A DNA stretch of 64,000 bases from Polyodon spathula (Eukaryota; Chordata; Actinopteri; Acipenseriformes; Polyodontidae), in contig NC_054539.1 of assembly GCF_017654505.1 (NCBI RefSeq), positions 67,857,756-67,921,755 on the forward strand, given 5' to 3'. Below the pieces are notes generated by a model. It searched no databases. It saw nothing but the letters and a program-made list of their open reading frames with translations, and was not told the DNA's origin. Made by a program: the position numbers and the translations under genes. Shown here piece after piece: positions 1 through 10,772 of the stretch. The stretch's first letter is position 1; the number at the start of each line of letters is the position of its first letter.

Positions 1-250
1 CAACACATTAATTATTAGTCTGCATAATATACATAAAGGTAATGACTCTTTTGCAGTAAGTTAATAATTATCAATATGCATAATATATGTAAATAGATGA
101 CTTTAGCAGCAAATTAATTTGTATTTGTATACCTAATATGTAAACAAAAAGATTCTTTAGCTGCAAGTTGATAATTGTCAGTATGCATAATATGTAACAA
201 GATGACTCATTAGCAGCAGGTTAATGGATATTTGTTTGCGTAATATGTAA
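1..250. repeat. Diverged minisatellite, unit about 53 bp
   Basis: About five head-to-tail units of roughly 50-58 bp can be read. Each has a core of the type GCATAATATGTAA and ends in a GCAGCAAG-like stretch followed by TTAAT. Two sub-types are visible: units near 60-112 and 168-220 resemble each other (ATTATCAATATGCATAATAT type), while units near 113-167 and 221-275 share a TATTTGT plus AATATGTAAACAA block. The array continues off the left edge of the window, so its full length is unknown. No coding capacity was seen. Confidence 0.7.
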
Positions 251-1238
251 ACAACAAGGTCCCTGCAAGCCAGGACCATCAGATAGTCACTCATGCCCTT
301 TAATAGAATCCAATGAGGCAGTTCCCTAGACTCAGCCGAACCTGCAGTCATCCAGGGCCGGATGGCCTGTTCCTCTTCGCTTACAAGCCCCCAATACTCT
401 CAGGCATCCGTTAAAACTGAGGGTCTGGGCCTCGCTCTCCAATAAGAAACTCTTGAAGTCTTTCCTAGTGTCCCACAAAAACCTCAGCCCAGGTACCTGC
501 AGAATTAAATTGCCAACAAATGGCAAGAAATGCAATTACTATGCTGCTATTTCTCTTGTTTCCAAGGAACTACATTCCAATGTCTGCACACAAAACAATT
601 CCCCCCATTCTGATAAAAAAAAAAAAAAGTATTGTGTTGCTACCAGCAATCCCTTTGTAACACAGTCCATTAATGAGATACATTTTAGATTGCAATTCCC
701 AGTATAATGGCTGTTTGTATAAAACAAGTGAAATAGCTAATTATGCATTTCAACACAAACGTAACTCTTCAAGGAGTAAATACCAGCTTTAATAGGGAAA
801 ACGAGTACTTCCCATGTCACAAGTTCCTGCAGTCCTTTCTCCCCTGAATGCTTCCTTATTTGTTTTGTCATGCTCCTTGCCAAACTTTCCAGCCTGTGTT
901 GATTACTTCTATAAGTCCCACAACCTCCCAGTAGTTCCTGGATCACCACATCAATTCACCACCCAATCTCCCAGACTCCTTCCCATGGTCTGTGCTACTG
1001 CCCGCACCCTGTATCTCATGGAGCCACAGTTTTCAGAGGAAATAGAGTTAATCACCTGATGGAATTCAGCTGAGTGGCATGCCAACAGCTTCCATGGTAA
1101 ACCTTTACATCCCAGTATAGATCATAAACATGTAAGGAAAGAAAACAAAACGCAACTCCAAACAGTGTGCAGCTTCTCCCTCATTCAAAGCAAGGGGTAA
1201 GTAAACCAATTTTGTACAACATTTCAATAACAATAATG
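251..1238. other. Non-coding stretch, no gene recognised
   Basis: Unique-looking sequence with one 14-base A-run near 615-630. The short open frames here (up to 84 codons) lack homology I recognise, splice context or compositional support. I see no supported feature. Confidence 0.5.
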
Positions 1239-1243
1239 GTGCA

Positions 1244-1670
1244 TGTGGCAGGCTGGTGAGTGGATAGAGGCCCAGAGACAGTCTGCAGTTCAAAAAAATA
1301 CTAATTTTATTATAAATAACACAAAATAAAAGTGCACAAGGGCAAAATAAAAGGATTTAAACACAAAAAGAAAGACAAAAAAGCAAAATGTACAAAATAA
1401 AGGTTTCCAGGCTGGGTAATGCCTTCATTGGATTCACAAATCTCAAAAATACACACAACCAAAAACTACCAACCTGCTTTCTCAACTCCCTCCTCTCAAA
1501 TGAGAAGCAGAGGCCTCCTTTTATGTCAGGTGGCTGGGCGCTGATTGATTGTTAATTAACCTAATCAACTAATCAACCCCAGCCACCTGAACATAATAAA
1601 CCCAGGCAGGTAGGGGAAATTAACCCTGTCTCTGCCAATTTAAAAAAGGACAGAGCTTTGCTCTGCCACA
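1244..1670 (-). mobile_element. Solo-LTR-like element with 5-bp target duplication
   Basis: A 427-bp block begins TGTGGCAGG and ends CTCTGCCACA, so its ends form an 8-bp perfect inverted repeat of the TG...CA type seen in LTRs. The bases just outside are GTGCA at 1239-1243 and GTGCA at 1671-1675, a 5-bp direct repeat expected of integrase-type insertion. The interior carries A-rich AATAAA-like blocks near the 1300s and a GC-richer half near 1500-1600, and no coding sequence. Minus orientation is inferred from resemblance to other LTR-like blocks in the window and is uncertain. A small cut-and-paste element with short inverted ends is the alternative. Confidence 0.62.
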
Positions 1671-1675
1671 GTGCA

Positions 1676-2399
1676 ATACAACATTTGTTTAACCTTGGCC
1701 ACTTGTGACATTGATGTGTGGTGAGCTCAAGAGTCACAAAGGTTGTGGAACTCATATCAACATCAAAAAACCATTAGCTTTTTTGTACAACTTAGTTATC
1801 ACCATAAAAACCCTGGACAATATTGTCCTGGAGAACTATTCTGACCTAAAAGGCAATGTTTTTATTAGCTACTGTTTTATTAGGTAATGTGAAATTACTG
1901 TTTGTTACTTGCAAATTCTACGAACACCCGCTATTTGTCACGGTGACTACATGCTCAATAGCCCTAGAAAAAAATTAACTTAGAAATGACAGAGATAGTT
2001 CACAACCTGGAAACTCTGTCACTCCAGTAGTACCAGCTATGCCACCTTATGTTTATGGAACATAAGGAATTCCTAATTGACCTTTATATCAAGTTTGCAT
2101 TCTCTTCTCTTTGCACCCAGGTTTCAATATCAGAGAGGAACAGCATCCAGACCACCCACAGCCAAGGACAACAACAGAGGTAAATATCAATATACTTTAT
2201 GTTAATTAGATTGCAAAATTTAAAAAGGAAAGGTCCAAAACATGAAATAAACAGCGTCAGAAACTAGTCCCTGCTTGTAGCGCAACTGCCGAATCATTCG
2301 CTTCAGGAAGCAGTACACCAGCTGTGCAGTCCCGTATAACTATCTAGGACTTATCCCAGCCTTCTAATATATATTACAAGGATGGTAATATATTTTACA
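1676..2399. other. Non-coding stretch, no gene recognised
   Basis: Intergenic- or intron-like sequence. No coding frame, RNA gene or repeat that I can name is visible here. Confidence 0.5.
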
Positions 2400-2640
2400 A
2401 GGAGATTGTGTGGTCCAGTGTAATCAGAAGGTCCCCAGTTCCAATCCCAGCTCAGCCACTGACTCATTGTGTGACCCTGAGAAAGTCACTTAACCTCCTT
2501 GTGCTCCGTCTTTCGAGTGAGACATTGTTGTAAGTGACTCAGCAACTGATGCATAGTTCACACGCCCTAGTCTAGCACTTTGTGATGGTGGTCCACTATG
2601 AAAGGCGCTATATAAAAATAAAGATTATTATTATATGGGA
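2400..2640 (+). mobile_element. tRNA-derived CORE/MIR-like SINE
   Basis: The 5' part contains a pol III B-box-like GTTCCAATCC at 2438-2447 followed by CAGCTCAGCCACTGACT. Next comes a block typical of MIR/CORE-SINEs, TGTGTGACC...AAGTCACTTAACCTCC at about 2468-2500. The 3' tail includes GGCGCTATATAAA and ends in a short (ATT)n tract near 2625-2636, as expected of a LINE-mobilised SINE. The A box is not clear, and the element is diverged and presumably inactive. Family assignment is from remembered MIR consensus features. Confidence 0.72.
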
Positions 2641-2895
2641 CTCTGTCCTTCAATCATGGGGTCCCTTCGGAAAACAGAGAAAAGGCAAAATAAGTTTATT
2701 TTCATACAAAAAAAGAAAAAGATAGAATGCTCAATGGTGTGGGGGACACCATCGCCCTAGAGACTGTTACGTGTTGTAGGTCATGAGTTTGTCCATTGAT
2801 AGGTACATGTGTTGTAAGGGAAGGAGACCACGCCAGGGGAGTTACGGTAGGGGAATGGTGCGAGAGGTAGCTGGAGGGCAAGGCACAGTGGTGGG

Positions 2896-2897
<2 letters not shown>

Positions 2898-2929
<32 letters not shown>
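2898..2929. repeat. (GT)n microsatellite
   Basis: Uninterrupted GT dinucleotide tract of about 16 units. It sits 120 bp upstream of a long G-run. Confidence 0.95.
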
Positions 2930-2931
<2 letters not shown>

Positions 2932-3048
2932 GTGTGCAGATGAGAGTGTGAGGAACCATGGGGGATACATGTACATAGCTTTGCCTGTAATCGGGTCACC
3001 CCTCCCGGATAGCAGTGGGTCAGCTCCCGCCAGAGATCGGGAGACAGA

Positions 3049-3085
3049 GGGGGGGGGAGGGGGGGGGGGGGGGGGGGGGGGGGGG
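3049..3085 (+). repeat. Poly(G) tract, 9 G + A + 27 G
   Basis: Nine G's (3049-3057), a single A, then 27 uninterrupted G's (3059-3085). Such a run could form intramolecular G-quadruplexes on the plus strand and is also a typical length-error site in sequencing and assembly, so the true length may differ. Confidence 0.9.
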
Positions 3086-3963
3086 CTGGATCACTGTGTG
3101 CAGGGTGGAGATAATTCGGAGACCTAAGACTAATAAACTGATAGTGCCGGGTTGTAAGACTGAGAGTGACGGAGAGTAGAGTAAAAGAGAAGGTTAGGGC
3201 AGTGCATATAAATATAGCCACGACGTGGTCTCAGCCCATAGAGACCCTGTGTTATTACAACAGCAATAAAAAGAACTCAGAGCATTAATTGAGAAATAGT
3301 CGTCTGACCATTATTAACAAAAAACAATTAAAATGGAGACATACCGCAACACTACTGTATGCTTTAATATCACTACAACAAAGGTTTACTATCATTGACT
3401 GGCACCGATTTCAATAATAATTTGATCAAGCTTAAAAATACAGTTCCAATTCTCTACACTTATCTTTTAATATGTTGCAATATGTAGCTCTACTCCCAGC
3501 CAGGACTCGCTTCCCCGCTTCCTATCACTCTGCTTCTTCCATCGCTCTCCTTTCTTTCGGCCTTTTGGTCTGTCTTCAGACGCTGTCCTCAGACACTGTC
3601 CTTAGAGGCTCACAGTCCAACACAAATGATGATGAGTATTAGGTTCACCTGCAGACAATAATCACATGCACCTGGAGGTAATTAAATAGCAGACGGTGTC
3701 TCCTCTCGTTGTCAGAGTGTAAATAAATCAATACATTTGTGTTTTCTCTTATTTCCAAAACAAACAAACGTGCCTTGTAAACTAATATCAAATTGTGTGA
3801 TTTCAAAACAAATACAAATCAGTAAATAAATGAATAACAGTGAATAAATCAGATTAATAAAATACACACTAAAATCATGCAGTTACACTACATCAACCGT
3901 GACATTTTCATATATAATTTTTTGCATTTTTTCACAGGATTTGAGAAAGACATGCTATGATAT

Positions 3964-3965
<2 letters not shown>

Positions 3966-4017
<52 letters not shown>

Positions 4018-4025
4018 TATATATA
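3966..4025. repeat. (AT)n microsatellite
   Basis: About 60 bp of alternating AT with one phase slip near 4010. It is self-complementary and so could extrude as a cruciform. Confidence 0.95.
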
Positions 4026-4736
4026 CTATTTGCTTGTGACCCAGACTAAATTTAAACTATTGAATATCGTTATTGGTAAACAACTCGAACCCATTCATCT
4101 CCCTTGTTTCAGTCTTGATACGGTTTTTTAATACTGATGCAGTCTTTACAAGAAGGAATGATGCAAATGTTATACTTCCTTCAAAGTATAGCATGATACA
4201 GTGCTGGTTATTGCAGAAAAACAATACATCACAACACCAGTCTGCAAAATCACCAATAAATTCAGTTTAAGTTTAAGTGAAGAATCAAACACAAGCACAG
4301 ACCAAATAAAAGGGAAATATTTAAGACAATGACAAATGTCCGAAATATGCTTATCTGGTGAATCATATTCATAATGTATGCATTTTATTTATAGTTGTGT
4401 ATGTTACATCATACGTTTTTCATCATTAAAAAAATAGGAGATAAATAAAGGCTGGAGTAAACGCTTTGAAAATATATACAGTGGCAAGATAGGTGCTTTA
4501 TAATCGCCTAACTATGGGCTCAGTTTCTAATCTTCATTATACTCTATTTTTTCTATATCTAATTATTCGAAATAGGAATTAATTTTCATTTGACATTCCA
4601 GTTAAAAATGTAATTTCCCAAAATGCAACTTGTATATAAAAAGAGAGAGATCTCCAGAGGTTACAGATTGTGTACATAGTCACTGTTAAAAGCAGCAGCT
4701 TAAAAAATACTTCATAGAGTATGAAACAAAGAACTA

Positions 4737-6229
4737 TAGGAAAAAATCTTTTGTAGCAAAAGTTTTGCTTTTGTGGATGTGGAAAAAAAATGTTACAAGA
4801 AACAGAGTCTACAATTATTTATTTCAGCAATTTTTTGGCAAAATTCCAAAAATGCTAATTTAAAAGTATTCATACCCTGACATGAAAAATGAATATAATA
4901 GCTACTTGATGCACCTTTAGAATAATAACCTCTTTTAAACAATTATGATACTTGTCAATAAGCTTTTGGCATGATTCTTTAGTGATTTCTGAACATTCTT
5001 CAACGCAAAATTGTTCCAGTTCATTCAAATTCTTAGGACTTCTCTTTTGCACAGCCTTCTTCAACTCATACCAAAGATTCTCAATCAGATCTGGATTGGG
5101 ACTTTGACTTCACCATTCCAGAACCTTGAGTTTAATACTTTTAAGCATTCTGAAGTAGATGTTGATTGTTGTTGTTTTGGAACATTCAGTTGCGCTTTAA
5201 ATCAAGTTTTACTGTATAGTGGAGGGTTTCAGGTGATTGGTCAATATCTTTTGGTATGCTATCCATTTTTCCATGTATTGGAAATAAATTTGCTGTGCCA
5301 TTAGAGGAAAAACAGCCCCTTAGAAGGATCTTACCACCTCCATGCTTGACAGTAATTATGGCGTTCTTTTCTTTGTATGCCTCACCAGACTTTCTCCAAA
5401 TGTAATTACTATCAGCGTGATCGAATAGCTTGATTTTCATTTAATCACTCCACAAAACCTTTGACCAGAACTCATATCTGTTATTCAAATGTTTTGCAAA
5501 CTTTTAGCGACGTTTTCCAAAGAGTGGCTTTTTCCTTGGCCTGCAACCGTTGAGACCTTCACCATGCAATGCTTGAAGTATGGTTGAAATGGAATCCCCA
5601 GTCCCACTTGCGAACAATTCACTTTGAATATCTTTGGCGGTCAATCTCAGATTGTTATTAACCTTCCTCACAATTCTTCTACTTGTTTTTGGTGAAAGAA
5701 ACTTTTATCTTCCAGACCGAGGGAGCATTGTGACAGTACCATGAGTCTTGTACTTCTTAATAATAGAAATAATAGTTGAAATTGGGATACTGAAATGCTT
5801 GGAAATTTTCTATTATCCTTCTCCATCTTTATGACAATAAATCATTTCAGATAGCTCTTTATTTTATTCCATATTGACTTATTGGTAATGACAGTAATCA
5901 TCTTGTGCCTAACCCTGTTATACTTTCTAACAATGTTCACCTATAATCCAGCATTTTCTAGACTTTTCTAGAATTAGGTTTTGCATTCTCATATTGAAAT
6001 TTCTAGCACCTTATAGACAATACTATCATAGCATCAAAGGGTATGAATACTTTTGAATTAGCATTTTTGGAGTTTTGCTGAAATAAATAATTGTAGACAT
6101 CTATTTCTTGTAACTTTTTTCCTCATCCACTAAAGCAAAACTTTTACTACACAAGATGTTTCCTAAAATTATTTGTTTTCAAGAAATTATAAATTTCTAT
6201 TGGAGTATGTACACTTTTGACTACAACTG
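4737..6229 (-). mobile_element. Tc1-like transposon with long inverted repeats (decayed)
   Basis: Two long inverted arms flank a minus-strand transposase relic. The left arm at about 4737-4880 (reading TCTTTTGTAGCAAAAG ... AAAAGTATTCATACCC) is the reverse complement of the right arm at about 6035-6185. The right arm extends further out to CTACAACTG at 6229, followed by TA (6230-6231), the duplication expected for Tc1/mariner. The left arm lacks the outermost 70 or so bases, so the element is truncated there. A second copy of the same family lies at 44.8 kb. Loss of one end plus transposase damage makes it immobile. Confidence 0.85.
4870..6030 (-). pseudogene. Tc1-like transposase pseudogene (DDE)
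   Basis: Read on the minus strand from about 6000 down to 4870, this is a Tc1-type transposase: N-terminal paired-like helix-turn-helix region, then a DDE catalytic core. Recognisable pieces are WSD before 5440 (first Asp kept, next codon a stop), then [13 protein letters not shown], the FQ.(N)4.QH remnant of the FQQDNDPKH motif near 5180 (second catalytic Asp replaced by Asn), and PDLIENLWYEL with the catalytic Glu at 5080-5082. The C-terminal tail RSPKNLNELEQFCVEE is well kept. Stops, at least one frameshift near 5110-5160 and the lost Asp make it non-functional. Confidence 0.85.
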
Positions 6230-6231
6230 TA

Positions 6232-9195
6232 AGTGTAGATCAGATTAGTTTACAGGTCTATTGTTTTATGTGGAGTCATCTTTCTTACACGTCAAGAATG
6301 CAATAATCTTGGAAAGACGTCCATAAAGGTTGTCATGCTTAAAAAAGTTTAATAAAATGATATTACACCACAGATCCTTACTCTGTCATTAAACAAATTT
6401 ATATAAATTAATAACATACCCACGTTATAAAAAGATTGTATCATGTTAGCTGTTGTGATTAAATGTCATTCGTTTGTGGGCTCTTCCAGGGCTTCACATG
6501 GGTGTACAATAAATAAAAGGTATTAGAGAAGATAAATGATTGGTAAAGAAAAAATATTTACTAAATACAAGTTATGATTCAGATTTTGACGAATTTGAAT
6601 TAAAATTCCTTCGATTTTTGGAATATTGTGACCAAGTAACTTTCAGTAATAAGGTTATGAAATTCAAATTATTTTCAGCTTTAAAAAAAAGATGGTGTAA
6701 CAGATGGACATTACTGCCTCTGGTTTTGGCAACTAGGCAAAAAAAGGAGGGACGCTGATTTTTTGTGATCCATTTCAGATGTGCAGTTCAGAGCCTATTT
6801 CTTAGGATAGACAAAACTGTGGAGGCAAATGCCCCAGCTAAATGAGATCTATCGTCACCCCATTACTTAATTAACGTACTTCTACAAAGAGCAAACATCT
6901 TACTGGTAATAGGAGCTGGCACTACAAAGTCTAAACTTGACTTTGTTTCCATTGTGTTTCCACATGGGTATTGTACATTTTATACAGATAAATAATGAAG
7001 GAGGCTGCTTTCATCAAGTGCATGGTCTCAGAACAGCTAATGCTCTTCCACATGGATGCTTAGATCATCATCCTGAGTGGCATGGAGACTGCAATTCCTC
7101 AGCACCCCAAAGGAATTGGGGTCAATGTTTCAGTAGGTCAATATCAAATGCACTAATACTGCCTCTAAGAGCTTTGTTTCCAGGGTTAGTGTTCATTATC
7201 AGCAGGGAGGGCTCTGTAAGGTTTTCTGGTGCTTGCAGATGGGAAATGAAATGCTGACAGTACTCTAGGGATTTCAACCATTTGCTGTGAAGCTGATCAA
7301 AGAACAGAGAATGGTTGCTAGTCAGCACATCATGCAAACCCATTATCACAGCCTGTGAGGTACTACAGCATTATGCGCTATGCAGTACTAGGCATTAGAA
7401 TGGTGCCATGAGGCAGTGACTCCCCTGAGAGGAAAAGGATAGTGTAAAAGATGATGCAAGCTAAGAACAGTCTGTGGATGAATATGAAAGTTATACAAAC
7501 CCATTATACAAACTATAGACATTGCACGTCTATATTCTATATAAAACCATTTCAGTCTGTCTGCTGTAGTATGTGTTTGTGATGATTGTGTGAAAGAGTT
7601 TGAAAGTCCCTATATTTTAAGGAAATAACCTGAAAAGAAATAAACTATATTAGACGAGCAATAAACAACTTATTTACAGGAAGGAGCAGTTGGGTTATTG
7701 TTCTGAGTTGTCTATGCTTAGTGTTAAACTATTAAAGTGAAAAGTGAAAGGGAAATGCCTGAGCAAAATAACTTACAGTAACAATCTCTCAGCCCACTAT
7801 GTCCACTGCATTATCAATCTTCTGCTATATCGTGTAACTAAAAAAGGATATAAATAAATATCCTTGGATTGAGCTGGACTGTCCTCTATAAAGACCCATT
7901 ACTTTAAGTCTTGCAGGGTTTATTGATATCAGATGTGTGCATGTTGTTGTACAGACACACTGCTGAGTGTTGCTGATATTCAATGCAAGGAGTAAACTCC
8001 AGCTGTATCTACATATGCACACTAAATGTATTATGCATAATTATTACAAATAAAAATGTGACTTTCAATTTAAAGTTGGGGTCGGGCAATCACTTCATCA
8101 TGGGCATCTATGAAGCAGAATCTTGTATAGTAACCCTTGCAGAGGCGTCAGCAGGGATTCAGCAAATCTAAAGAATGACTGAATCCCCTGGATTTATTGC
8201 AGTACAGCTGGAAGAACAGCATGCCAAGCGGATAAACATATTGTTTGATGGTTAACTCCAACATGTGCAAGCCTTTGAGCCATTCAGTAGCAGGAAACAT
8301 TTTCTCACTTTATAACTCTTAATTAGGAAAAAAAAACATTTTTGCCCAGTAGGTTACAAAATGTGCATTTTGCCAGGCAGCTTGTTTTCAGTGTAAATAA
8401 GAGAGGAAAAAAAAACTGACAGGGAAACTGTATTACTTTTGTTAAACTATAAAGGCATACTTAAAACAGGAAGGTGAATTGCCTGTGGCCAGCAGTGTTT
8501 TCTTTCTAATCCAGGTTTAAATACAATTGGTCCTCAAAGGGAAATGGCCTGTACCGGTAATCATATAATCAAAATGATTAGCAGACCACCCAAGCTGCCT
8601 ATCTGAAATAAATGGGGAACGATTTATCTGCACATCAGCCAAATTCTAAGAAAAGTGGGGAGGAGATGTTTGTTTTAAATTCTATTTGGCTTATTTGACT
8701 TTAATAATATGAACAAAATTACTTCAACCAAAGAAAGCAATTTTCTCATGCTGGCTCAGAATAGAACAAGTGTAGCAAAACCAAAAAAAAAAAGAATGAA
8801 AAGATAAAGATAGATAATAAGGGATTATAAATAATTATACGCAATTGTCCATAACAAATTAAAACAGCAGTAAATAGTTGTTTTGGATGTGCCGCAGCAT
8901 CTTCCTAATGATTCAAAATACCTAAAACACATAATTCTTGGTTAAAAAAGTAAAGCTATTAAAACTCAAAAGTAGTAAATGGAACATTTCACCAGTTAAA
9001 TTAGACTTATCCTAATATAGGAACAAAGATAGATGCCTAAAGTTTAATCATTAAATAATTGTAATAAGATCTCAAAGGGAAGATAAGCTTATTTTAAATT
9101 GAATCAGCAATTAAAACAGGTTTTCGGTAAGTAATCACAAATAGTTTATACTTACAGGTATAATTATTGGCTTTCGGAAATGGTGGAATTACATT
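6232..9195. other. Non-coding stretch, no gene recognised
   Basis: About 3 kb of AT-rich sequence with short A-runs. Short open frames at 6540-6758 (72 codons) and 6937-7257 (106 codons) show no motif I recognise and no splice or start context. I see no supported feature. Confidence 0.5.
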
Positions 9196-9327
9196 CTATG
9201 TGCCTCATTTACGAAAGGGTGCTAAACTTTATGGTGCACGATAATTGCAAATACTATGCACGTTAATGATTTCCATATTTACTATTGTAATTGTATTCAT
9301 TATTGCGGAAATAGTGTGCATATTATG

Positions 9328-9913
9328 ATGGATACCGCTGGCTTTACCCCACTCCAGTATGTACAGCTCTTCCTCCCTAAGGTCCTTTTGGAGCATATGG
9401 TCACCATCACCAACAGATATGCTGACCAATTCCAACAGCAGCACAAAGACAATCTGGGACCACATGCCTGTACCCAAAAGTGGAAAGAAACCAGTTTCTC
9501 AGGACTGAAAAAATTATTGGACTCTCTTTAGAAATGGGAATTATTCAGAAACCATCAATTGCCCTCTACTGGAGCACAAACTCAGACCACGCAAAGCTGC
9601 ACATGATTCAAATGGCAATATATAATGCCTAGGTGGTGTATCATGCATCCACACATGACAAGGCCATATCTTTCCTGGACTTCCTGACCTCAATCATTGC
9701 CGCCCCAGTGTCCAGGGTGACGAAACACCAAACATGCAAGTTAAAACCATCATGAGGCTCACAGAGAGGCACTTTCCTTGAACCTCACCCCCCACAGCAG
9801 AAAAAATACGGGTTTGCCTGAAGAAAGGCATTCGCAAAGGGAGCTGCTACTGTTGCCTGAAGTGTCCCTCAAAACCAAGCCTTTGTCAAGACGAGTGCTT
9901 CAAACTTTATCAT
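9328..9913 (+). pseudogene. piggyBac-type transposase relic, catalytic core deleted
   Basis: Three pieces of a piggyBac (DDE_Tnp_1_7) transposase can be read in order. The N-terminal part has FTPLQYVQLFLPKV, TNRYADQFQQQH and, after a TAG at about 9529, MGIIQKPSIALYWSTNSD. It then jumps near 9585 straight to the C-terminal KLHMIQMAIYNA.VVYHAS and FLDFLTSIIAA region. After a frameshift comes a Cys-rich tail at about 9809-9913, RVCLKKGIRKGSCYCC then LKCPSKPSLCQDECFKLYH, the zinc-finger-like C-terminus of the family. The whole middle with the catalytic Asp residues is absent, so the protein cannot catalyse transposition. TTAA ends were not located with confidence. Confidence 0.8.
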
Positions 9914-10737
9914 TTAAAGGTTTAGTACTGGAAGCACTAAGTCTAATATTTAAACACAATCTAGATTTTGTAAAGAACTACCTGAAACATGTACATAGTT
10001 TGATAATTATCTCATAAATTTGATGTTTTCAACTTAGAATATGTTTTATAATGTAAGATGGAAATTCTTAATTTTGAAAATGAACATCAGGCATGTTATA
10101 CTTTATGCATTGAAAAGGGGTTAAGATCAAGTTTGACATTTTAGCTCCTAGGGACTTTGTAGCTGCCGCGATTTGCTCAGATCAAAGTACATTCCGAAAT
10201 ATACAGCTCCAGGCTTGTTTGCCAATTTGACTTGCTGGATTTCAATCAGGACAGTGCAGAGAAATCATAGAAGACAGTTTACATGTCAATCATGCACTTT
10301 TTAAATGACGTGAGCAATACACTATTGGTATATTTTGAGAGGTAAATCCTCCCACACACACTGTAAAAAAAAATAAAAATAAATAACAATCCGATGTTCC
10401 TAGCCGACACTACAGTGAGTTTTATGTTGGGGTGTACACTGTACGGTCCTAAGCACTTCATGAGGATATTTTTAGTGTATACACTGTACACCCCCTAGCA
10501 CTGAAGGGGTTACATTTCACACACTGAGGACAGGTTTACAGGACGTGTGCTATTGCTTGTACTCACATTACACTGCCACCCAGATCCATGGAGCCTGGCA
10601 ATGCTGACAAGGAAGAGAATTGAGGCTACATTTCATCAATCAATATTTCTCGAGTAGCAGAAAAAAAGAAAAATATGCCATGCACAACTTGACTTTTAAT
10701 ATGTATGCATTAAGGAAATTAAAGGAAAAAGGAAAAA

Positions 10738-10740
<3 letters not shown>

Positions 10741-10769
<29 letters not shown>
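10741..10769. repeat. Poly(T) tract, 29 T
   Basis: Uninterrupted T-run preceded by A-rich sequence; possibly the tail of a minus-strand retroposon, but no body is recognisable next to it. Confidence 0.9.

Positions 10770-10772
<3 letters not shown>

Larger units (their letters stand above)
2641..3960. other. Non-coding stretch with simple repeats; possible old LTR material
   Basis: This stretch has no supported gene. The proline- and HTHT-rich open frames at 2702-3221 are translations of the GT and G tracts. The segment around 3490-3735 is more GC-rich and ends in a block (CACCTGGAGGTAATTAAATAGC) that resembles parts of the LTR-like repeats elsewhere in the window, but boundaries could not be set. 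Confidence 0.4.

Noticed and set aside
2702..3221. Open frames rich in Pro or in His-Thr repeats (up to 146 codons)
   Set aside because: They translate the poly(G) and (GT)n tracts; no independent coding support.
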